Positions 5,802 through 12,322 of a stretch of DNA of 12,322 nt are shown piece after piece. The position numbers and the translations under genes are program-made. Below the pieces are notes generated by a model that saw only the letters and a program-made list of their open reading frames with translations, was not told the origin of the DNA and ran no database searches. Positions within the stretch are counted from its first letter, which is position 1, and every line of letters starts with the position of its first letter. The stretch is from DALYLB01 sp046154695 (GTDB taxonomy: Bacteria > Acidobacteriota > Blastocatellia > RBC074), in assembly GCA_046154695.1 (NCBI GenBank), contig JBJXFI010000156.1, positions 1-12,322 on the forward strand, given 5' to 3'.

Positions 5802-8800
5802 ATGAGGAGAGCCGATCGACGGACAGGCATTCTTTTGGGCGTGGCGGCTTTGTTGCTGGGGGCAGCGATCCTGGCGATGACCGGCGTGGACGCATCGCGG
5901 CGGGACCGGGCCGTCCCGGCAGGGCGACAGGCCGCTGCGGCCGGAAAGCCCAAAAGAGCGAAGGCACGGCGGGCGAGGATTGCCGGGCAACCGGCGCCGG
6001 AGCCTGCCCGGCCGGCGGATCGACGGGAGGCTTTCGAGATTCATTCGTTTGACCGGCTGCCATTTCCCGGGATCGAGCCGTTGCCCGGGGCGCCGGACGA
6101 ATATCTGATCTCGCTCAAGGCGGGAAAGAGCGCGAAGCGATTCGATCAGCCGGATGAGGCGATCCGTCATTATTTGAAGACGCGCCTGCCCGAGGGTGAA
6201 AGCGAGCTGCCCATTGAAAGATATTTCGCCGCGATGGACGAGATGCGGTCGATGCCCCGGCATTCGGTGGCGCTCGATCGGGAGCTGCCGTCGCTCGACA
6301 ACACGACGTCGGGCCCTGATCAGCAGCGGCTCGGCGCGTGGACGCCGGTGGGGCCGGGAAACATCGGCGGGCGCACGCGGGCGATTCTGATTCATCCGCA
6401 GGATCCGGCCGTGATGTATGCCGCCGGGGTTGCGGGCGGCGTCTGGAAGAGCGCGAATGCCGGCGCCTCATGGACGCCCATCGCGGATTCGATCGCCAAT
6501 ATCGCTGTCTGCTCGATGGCGATGGACCTGAAAAATCCGAGCATCATTTACGCGGGGACCGGGGAGGGGTTCTTCAATGGAGACGCGGTTCGCGGCGCCG
6601 GCATCTTTCGCACGATGGATGCCGGGCTGACCTGGGAGCGATTGGGGGCGACGGAGACCGCCGATTTCTATTTCGTAAACGATCTGGCGGTCAGCCCGAC
6701 CGACAGCAACAGAATCTACGCGGCGACCGGCACAGGCATCTGGCGTTCTCTCGATCGAGGCGGGAACTGGTCCAAGGTGCGGCCGGTGCGGTCCGACGAC
6801 CAGCTGGAGTTGGGCGGATGCCACGATATGGTCATTCGGACCGACAAGCGGAGCGATTATCTGTATGTTGCCTGCGGAAATTTGGCGCAGACCTCGATCT
6901 ATCGCAACACGGATGCCTCGGCGACCGGAACCTGGGAGCCGATCCTGAGCGAGGCGGGGATGGGGCGCTCGGCGATCGGGGTTGCCCCGAGCAACCAGAA
7001 CCGGGTGTATGTGATCGCCTCGGCGATCGGCGGCGGGCCATACCAGTACGGTTTGCATGCCTTTTTCCGCTCGGATTCGGCGGGGGACGCCGGATCATGG
7101 GATGCGACGGTTCGAAACACGGGCACGGGGAACAAGCTGGGCCGCGCGATCCTCTCGATTCCCACCTCGGCGACGGCCACCGATTGCAGATACGGATCGG
7201 CCGACAGCTTCACCGGGCAATCCTGGTACGACCTGACGATTGCGGTCGATCCGGTGGATGAAAAGCGCGTCTGGGTCGGCGGCGTGGATCTCTTTCGCAC
7301 GGATGATGGCGGGACCAATTGGGGGCTCGCCGGCTATGTCTATCTTGGCAGCAATTTCGCGCTCGGCCGCGTTCACCCGGATCAACACGTCATCGTCTTC
7401 CATCCGAAATATGACGGGGCCGCGAATCAACAGATGTTCGTCGGCAATGACGGCGGCATCTTTCGCACAAGCAATGCGCGCGCCGATGCCGGCACGGGAG
7501 CGGCAGCCGCCTGCAATCCGCAGACCTCCAAAGTGGAATGGGTCGGCCTCAACAACAGCTACGGCGTGACGCAGTTCTATCACGGGGTGGTCGCGCCCGA
7601 TGGGAAGAGCTATTTCGGCGGCACACAGGACAACGGAACCGTGCTCGGCGCGGACGCAACCGGCCCCGACCGGTGGCGGATGATTCTCGGCGCGGATGGC
7701 GCTTACAGCGCGATCGACGATCAGCGCCCGAATGTGATTTATGCCTCGACGCAGAACGGCGGGGTGCGGAAGTCCACGGACGGGGGCGAGACCTTCTCGA
7801 TCGCGAATCTGGGAGTCACGGAAGCGACCTTCATCAACCCGATGGTCATGGATCCGAGCGATCCGCGGCGTCTCTATATGGGAGCCCGCGGCGTCTTTCG
7901 CTCCTCGGACGGCGCGACCACGTGGCAGAGCGTCACGGGGCCGATCACCAACGCGACGCTGGGGGCGATCGCGGTCGCGCCGATCGATTCCAATTTTCTG
8001 ATGGCCGGGTTCAGCGACGGGACGATCGTTCGAACGGATCGGATTTTGAGCTTCACGGCGGGCGGCGCGCTGACGCCGCCGGGCGATGTCGCGGCCCGCC
8101 CGCGGCAGGGCGCTGTCTCCTGGATCGCCTTCGAGCCGAACAGCAAGCTCATCGCCTATGCGACCTATACGACCTTCAACTTCACGGGCTCGACCGGCCA
8201 CGTCTTTAAGACGACCGATGGCGGCGCCACCTGGGCCGGGATCGACGGGAGCGGGGCCGGCCGGCTGCCCGATATCCCGGTTCACTGCATCGCGGTCGAT
8301 CCGATCGACGCGCGGAAACTTTATATAGGAACCGACCTGGGCGTTTTCGTCTCGACCGATGGAGGAGGCGTCTGGTCGGTGGAGAACAGCGGGTTCGCCA
8401 ACACGGTGACGGAGACGCTGGCCATCAACGTCAATAATGGCGCGGTGACGATGTACGCCTTCACGCACGGGCGCGGCGCATACAAGGTGAGGATCGCCGA
8501 GGCGGGAGGATGCTCGTATTCGCTCTCCTCCGCGGGGCGAAGGATCGGGGCGGAAGGCGGAGACGCGGTGGTCGACGTCCGGGTCAATCCGCCGGGCAGT
8601 TGCGGTTGGAAGGGGGAGAGCAATGCTCCCTGGATCGTGCTGCAGCCGAATTCGGGCGGCAGCGCCAATGGATCGGTGGGAATGAAGATCCTGGCGAACA
8701 GCACGCTCAATCCGCGGGTCGGGACCGTGGCGATTGCCGGGCGGAGTTTCACTGTCACGCAGGATGGGCTGGTGGATGCGATTCCCCCGTCGATTGCGAT

Positions 8801-11800
8801 CACCTCGCCGGCGGGCGCGCCGTTCACGACGGCGCAATCCACGATCACCGTCACCGGTTCAGCGGCCGATAACGGACGGATCGCGTCGGTCACATGGAGA
8901 TCGTCGACGGGATTGACGGGGAGTGCGACGTTCAGCCTGGGCGCATGGTCGGCGGCGGGGGTGCCGCTGACGGCGGGCGCGAACGCCATCACCTTTCTCG
9001 CGACCGATGGCGAGGGAAACACGTCGGGCGCGAGCCTGATGGCCGTCTGCACGCCTCTGTCGGCGCTGGTGACGGTCGCCGGGACCGGCGCCGGCGGGGT
9101 GTTCCGCGACAACGCGCCGGCGGTCAGTTCGCTGATTTCGCGGCCGTGGCGGTTTGCGTTCGATAGCGCCGGAAATATGTATATCGCCGATGACGCGGGG
9201 CATCGGATCCGAAAGGTCTCTCCGGGCGGAACGATCACCACCGTCGCGGGAACGGGCCTTGCGGGCTTCGAGGGCGACGGGGGGCCGGCGACGGCGGCAA
9301 GACTCAATTTTCCGTCCCGGCCCGCCGTGGACGGGAGCGGCAACCTGTATATCGCGGATTATTCCAATCACCGGATTCGAAAGGTGACCGCGGCGACCGG
9401 TGTGATCACGACCATCGCCGGGGATGGCAACGGAAGGTTCGGCGGGGATGGCGGTCCCGCCATCGGCGCCTCGCTCAACGGGCCGGAGAGCTGCGCGATC
9501 GGCAGGGACGGAAATCTCTATATCGCCGACTATCTGAATCACCGGGTTCGCAAAGTCACGCTCAATGATGGGAAGATCAGCACCGTTGCGGGGACCGGCA
9601 TTGCCGGATTCAGCGGGGATGGCGGGCCCGCGACGCTGGCGGCGCTCTCCTTGCCCAGTGATGTGGCCTTCGACAGCGCGGGCGACCTGTACATCGCGGC
9701 GGCGGGGAATAATCGCATCCGCCAGATCGCGATGAATGACGGCCGGATCACGACCGTCGCGGGTTCGGGATTGACCGCCTATGATGGCGAAAATCGTCCC
9801 GCGACCAGCGCCGGAATCGGGAACCCGTTCGGAGTCGCCGTGGATGGGGCGGGGAACATCTATCTCTCGGATCGCACAAACAATCGAATACGGCGGGTAA
9901 ACGCCTCCGACAGAACCGTCGTCACGATCGCCGGCGGAGGCTTGACGGGCTTCAGCCCGGATGGTTCGGGGGCGATCGGCGCGAGGCTCGCGCTGCCGAC
10001 CGGCGTGGCCGTCGATCCGATGGGCCGGGCGTTCTTCGCCGATTCGACCAACGGCCGCATACGCGCCGTCTTGCCGGCGCTCACCTCCGACGCCAGCCCG
10101 CCCGCGGTGGCGATCACTTCGCCGGCGTCCGGCGGGGCGTTCCCCGCGCCCGGCAGCCCGGTGACGCTTTCAGGAACGGCTTCGGACAACGCGGGCGTCG
10201 CGGTCGTACGCTGGGCCAACGATCGCGGCGGCAGCGGAGCGGCCTTCGGGACGAGCAGTTGGGCGACGCCGAACATTTCGCTTCAGCCGGGAACCAACAA
10301 CATCACGGTCACCGCCTGGGACCCGACGGGCAATTCCGCCAGCGCAAATCTGGCGATCAGCTATCAGCCGCGGCAGGTATTGATCACGACCGCGGGCACG
10401 GGCGCCTTCGGCAATCGGGGCGATGACGGCCCGGCGACGGGCGCGGAACTGGCCGCCCCCCGAGGCATCGCCGTCGACGCCGCGGGATATCTTTACGTGG
10501 CCGATATCAATAATCGCCGCGTGCGCAAGATCTCGCCGGGCGGCGTGATCACGGCCTTCGCGGGAACCGGCGAACTCGGCTCGGGCGGCGATGGCGGCCC
10601 GGCCGTCAACGCGACCTTCAATGCTCCGACGGGACTCGCGCTCGATTCCGCTGGCAATCTTTACATCAGCGACAGCAATCTCAACAAGGTTCGCAAGGTC
10701 GCCGCGGATGGAAAGATCAGCACCGTGGCCGGCAGCGGCAAGGGATTCGGCGGCTATAACGGAGACGGCCTTCCCGCGACCGAGGCCGAATTGCGCGGGC
10801 CCCAGGGCATCGCGCTCGATGCCGCCGGCAATCTCTATATCGCGGATCAGGCCAATCATCGCGTGCGAAAGGTGAGCGCCTCGGACGGCAAAATCACGAC
10901 CCTCGCCGGAACCGGAGAGATCGGCTTCAGCGGGGACGACGGGCCCGCGACCGCGGCCCGCCTTTTCAATCCGGCGGGCGTGGCCGTTGACGCGGCGGGG
11001 AATGTCTATATCGCGGACCTCGGCAACGTGCGCATACGGCGCATCAGCGCCGCCGATGGAAAGATTCGAACAATCGCGGGAACCGGCGCGCTCGGATACA
11101 ACGGCGACGACATCCCGGCGAAAGACGCGCAACTCGGCCTCAGTTTCCCGTCCTTTTTGAGCCTCGATCCGATGGGCAATCCGATTATCGCGGATCGCGG
11201 AAATCATCGCATCCGGCGGATTGACATGGCGGATGGAACGATCGCCACCATCGCGGGGCTGGGAGCGGCGGGAAGCCTCGGCGATGGCGGATCGCCCCAG
11301 GGAGCGAATCTGACCCTGCCCGTTGCCGCGATCGTTGACGCCGCGGGGAACCTGTTCATCTCCGACAGCGGAAACAACCGGATTCGACGCACGATCTCCG
11401 CAAGCGGATTGAAGGCCGTGGCGGCCGTTTCGGCCGCGAGCTTCCTCACCGCGGGCGATCTCGCGAGCGACTCGATTGCCGCGGCTTTCGGGATGAACCT
11501 GTCCGCGGCCCCGCAATCAGCCGGCACGCTGCCGCTCCCCACATCGCTCGGCGGAGCGACCCTTCGCGTGCGGGACACGAACGGCGGCGAACGGCTCTCT
11601 CCGCTCTTCTTCGCCTCGCCGGGACAGCTCAATTTCCTGGTTCCAGGCGGGACGGCCAATGGAGAGGCCGCGATTACCGTCACCAGCGACAAGGGAGAGA
11701 CCCTTACCGGCACCGTCAGAATCGCCACCGTCGCTCCGGGCCTCTTCTCGGCCAATGGCGACGGAAAGGGGGTTGCCTCCGCCGTGGCGATCCGCATCCC

Positions 11801-12137
11801 CGCCAATAATCCGCCCCGTTTCGAATCGATCGCGCAACTCGATCCCGCGACGAACAGGTTCGTCAGCACACCCATCGACCTCGGGCCCGAGGGAGAGCGC
11901 GTTATCCTCGCCCTCTTCGGCACCGGATTCCGCGGCCGCGGCGGCCTCGGAAACGTCACGGCCGCTCTCGGCGGCGTCGCCGCCCCGGTCGCTTATGCGG
12001 GCCTTGTCCCCGGCCTCGCCGGCCTCGATCAGGCAAATATCGAACTCCCCCGCGCCCTCGCCGGCAGGGGAGAGATCGATCTCCTCCTGGTCGTGGATGG
12101 ACGTCCCGCGAACCCCGTGAGGATCCATATCAGGTAG
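5802..12137 (+). CDS. giant secreted multi-propeller protein (Asp-box, BACON, Ig-like, NHL, TIGR03437 C-terminus)
   Basis: This 2111-residue protein is probably exported through its signal peptide or anchor (about 9-28). After a low-homology region, WTPVGPGNIGGRT opens a WD40/YVTN/BNR-like propeller region (about 180-895). Asp-box motifs S/T-x-D-x-G-x-x-W lie at 216-224, 270-278, 315-323, 499-507, 657-665 (Phe for Trp), 700-708, 803-811 and 850-858. A BACON domain follows (904-989; WIVLQPNSGG). Then come an Ig-like domain (995-1083; PPSIAITSP), six NHL repeats (1090-1425), a second Ig-like domain (1433-1522) and six more NHL repeats (1526-1868). A Solibacter-type C-terminal domain closes it (1873-2111; PGQLNFLVP). 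No catalytic signature, sorting motif or anchor is seen at the end, suggesting a binding or adhesion role at or beyond the outer membrane (inference). ATG 5802 is preferred over the GTG at 5655 because AAGGAG lies 6 bases upstream and a signal peptide follows. Confidence 0.92.
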   Translation: MRRADRRTGILLGVAALLLGAAILAMTGVDASRRDRAVPAGRQAAAAGKPKRAKARRARIAGQPAPEPARPADRREAFEIHSFDRLPFPGIEPLPGAPDEYLISLKAGKSAKRFDQPDEAIRHYLKTRLPEGESELPIERYFAAMDEMRSMPRHSVALDRELPSLDNTTSGPDQQRLGAWTPVGPGNIGGRTRAILIHPQDPAVMYAAGVAGGVWKSANAGASWTPIADSIANIAVCSMAMDLKNPSIIYAGTGEGFFNGDAVRGAGIFRTMDAGLTWERLGATETADFYFVNDLAVSPTDSNRIYAATGTGIWRSLDRGGNWSKVRPVRSDDQLELGGCHDMVIRTDKRSDYLYVACGNLAQTSIYRNTDASATGTWEPILSEAGMGRSAIGVAPSNQNRVYVIASAIGGGPYQYGLHAFFRSDSAGDAGSWDATVRNTGTGNKLGRAILSIPTSATATDCRYGSADSFTGQSWYDLTIAVDPVDEKRVWVGGVDLFRTDDGGTNWGLAGYVYLGSNFALGRVHPDQHVIVFHPKYDGAANQQMFVGNDGGIFRTSNARADAGTGAAAACNPQTSKVEWVGLNNSYGVTQFYHGVVAPDGKSYFGGTQDNGTVLGADATGPDRWRMILGADGAYSAIDDQRPNVIYASTQNGGVRKSTDGGETFSIANLGVTEATFINPMVMDPSDPRRLYMGARGVFRSSDGATTWQSVTGPITNATLGAIAVAPIDSNFLMAGFSDGTIVRTDRILSFTAGGALTPPGDVAARPRQGAVSWIAFEPNSKLIAYATYTTFNFTGSTGHVFKTTDGGATWAGIDGSGAGRLPDIPVHCIAVDPIDARKLYIGTDLGVFVSTDGGGVWSVENSGFANTVTETLAINVNNGAVTMYAFTHGRGAYKVRIAEAGGCSYSLSSAGRRIGAEGGDAVVDVRVNPPGSCGWKGESNAPWIVLQPNSGGSANGSVGMKILANSTLNPRVGTVAIAGRSFTVTQDGLVDAIPPSIAITSPAGAPFTTAQSTITVTGSAADNGRIASVTWRSSTGLTGSATFSLGAWSAAGVPLTAGANAITFLATDGEGNTSGASLMAVCTPLSALVTVAGTGAGGVFRDNAPAVSSLISRPWRFAFDSAGNMYIADDAGHRIRKVSPGGTITTVAGTGLAGFEGDGGPATAARLNFPSRPAVDGSGNLYIADYSNHRIRKVTAATGVITTIAGDGNGRFGGDGGPAIGASLNGPESCAIGRDGNLYIADYLNHRVRKVTLNDGKISTVAGTGIAGFSGDGGPATLAALSLPSDVAFDSAGDLYIAAAGNNRIRQIAMNDGRITTVAGSGLTAYDGENRPATSAGIGNPFGVAVDGAGNIYLSDRTNNRIRRVNASDRTVVTIAGGGLTGFSPDGSGAIGARLALPTGVAVDPMGRAFFADSTNGRIRAVLPALTSDASPPAVAITSPASGGAFPAPGSPVTLSGTASDNAGVAVVRWANDRGGSGAAFGTSSWATPNISLQPGTNNITVTAWDPTGNSASANLAISYQPRQVLITTAGTGAFGNRGDDGPATGAELAAPRGIAVDAAGYLYVADINNRRVRKISPGGVITAFAGTGELGSGGDGGPAVNATFNAPTGLALDSAGNLYISDSNLNKVRKVAADGKISTVAGSGKGFGGYNGDGLPATEAELRGPQGIALDAAGNLYIADQANHRVRKVSASDGKITTLAGTGEIGFSGDDGPATAARLFNPAGVAVDAAGNVYIADLGNVRIRRISAADGKIRTIAGTGALGYNGDDIPAKDAQLGLSFPSFLSLDPMGNPIIADRGNHRIRRIDMADGTIATIAGLGAAGSLGDGGSPQGANLTLPVAAIVDAAGNLFISDSGNNRIRRTISASGLKAVAAVSAASFLTAGDLASDSIAAAFGMNLSAAPQSAGTLPLPTSLGGATLRVRDTNGGERLSPLFFASPGQLNFLVPGGTANGEAAITVTSDKGETLTGTVRIATVAPGLFSANGDGKGVASAVAIRIPANNPPRFESIAQLDPATNRFVSTPIDLGPEGERVILALFGTGFRGRGGLGNVTAALGGVAAPVAYAGLVPGLAGLDQANIELPRALAGRGEIDLLLVVDGRPANPVRIHIR
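9069..10085 (+). repeat. NHL repeat array 1 (six units)
   Basis: Six coding repeats of about 56-57 codons each begin with TVAGTG-like residues. They continue through a GDGGPAT-like loop and end in LYIADxxNHRIRKV-like strands. Six units fit one six-bladed propeller. Units 2 to 4 are closest to the consensus. Unit 4 has IAAAGNNRIRQI, and unit 6 has FFADSTNGRIRAV, a degenerate terminal blade. Confidence 0.85.
10377..11400 (+). repeat. NHL repeat array 2 (six units)
   Basis: A second set of six coding repeats, with the same phase and unit length as array 1, follows a second Ig-like domain. Consensus segments are TxAGTGxxG, GDDGPAT, GIAVDAAGNLYIAD and RVRKVSAxDGKI. The Ig-plus-six-NHL module appears twice in tandem, pointing to module duplication with later divergence. 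Confidence 0.85.
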
Positions 12138-12169
12138 CAGGCGGAAGGCAACGCCATTCGATTTCGGAA

Positions 12170-12214
12170 GAGCGGTTTAAGTCGCGTGGCGTCGCCCCGC
12201 GACTTAAACCGCTC
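12170..12214. repeat. perfect 17-bp inverted repeat after the giant gene
   Basis: The arm at 12170-12186 (starting GAGCGGTTTAAG) is the exact reverse complement of 12198-12214. The 11-base loop contains GGC/GCC. It lies 32 bases after the stop codon and could end transcription from either side, but it is followed by CTTTCTCCCC rather than a T run. Its right half resembles 66-94, so it is better described as a dispersed palindromic element that may also act as a terminator. Confidence 0.7.
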
Positions 12215-12295
12215 CTTTCTCCCCGTTCGCGCCATTGGGTGTGATTAAATCTGGGACACACTTTCGCGATATCACTGGACAATCAGCTCGTTTTT

Positions 12296-12312
12296 GTGTT
12301 CCGAAGGAACAC
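12296..12312. repeat. palindrome GTGTTCC-GAA-GGAACAC at the right edge
   Basis: A perfect 7-bp stem with a GAA loop, followed by ACCTGAGGGTAG at the window edge. Similar CCGAAGGAACxCxTGAGGGTAG strings occur, to my recollection, as dispersed repeats in Acidobacteriota genomes, but I cannot verify that here. The element continues beyond the window. Nothing gene-like is seen in 12138-12322. Confidence 0.5.
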
Positions 12313-12322
12313 CTGAGGGTAG

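Noticed and set aside
7095..8837. 580-codon open frame on the minus strand opposite the Asp-box region
   Set aside because: Composition is dominated by Arg, Asp and Ile repeats mirroring the sense codons; no recognisable domain and no ribosome site of note.
10170..11516. 448-codon open frame on the minus strand opposite NHL array 2
   Set aside because: Its apparent internal repeats are the antisense image of the NHL units.
12029..12235. 68-codon minus-strand frame across the right-end inverted repeat
   Set aside because: It runs through the palindrome and antisense to the end of the giant gene; no supporting features.

Overview
The window most likely comes from an Acidobacteriota chromosome (GC-rich, Solibacter/Blastocatellia-like). 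The strongest pointer is the giant secreted protein at the right end. It combines Asp-box and NHL propellers with a C-terminal domain of the type first catalogued in Candidatus Solibacter usitatus (TIGR03437). No 16S gene or other taxonomic marker is present, so this placement is inference from protein families. The layout looks like ordinary chromosome; I see no transposase, phage, CRISPR or defence genes.

Left part (1-690): intergenic DNA with dispersed palindromic repeats and one small minus-strand gene for a cysteine-rich Oxidored-like domain protein, which has a near-consensus promoter. Next (690-4017) come two co-directional envelope genes. One is a membrane-anchored Hanks-type Ser/Thr kinase with an N-terminal zinc ribbon and an extracytoplasmic NTF2-like domain. 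The other is an HtrA/Deg-type serine protease with two PDZ domains. Their spacing suggests an envelope-sensing or quality-control pair.

Middle (4018-5564): a palindromic spacer, then a bacterial type A RNase P RNA gene (rnpB) with its own -10 box. A two-gene unit follows, encoding a membrane-anchored TPR protein and a small membrane protein with a four-cysteine motif. The second gene starts at a TTG that overlaps the stop of the first.

Right part (5565-12322): a 237-bp spacer carries two copies of a GGCACAAGC/GCTTGTGCC hairpin in inverted orientation. The second copy ends in a T tract just before the ribosome binding site of the 2111-residue secreted protein. That protein is built from an Asp-box propeller, a BACON domain, two six-repeat NHL arrays each preceded by an Ig-like domain, and the TIGR03437-type C-terminus. 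Beyond it is a 17-bp perfect inverted repeat whose right half resembles sequence at the left end of the window. The gene content is mostly recognisable. The least explained parts are the three or four families of extragenic palindromes and the hairpin placed on the leader of the giant gene.
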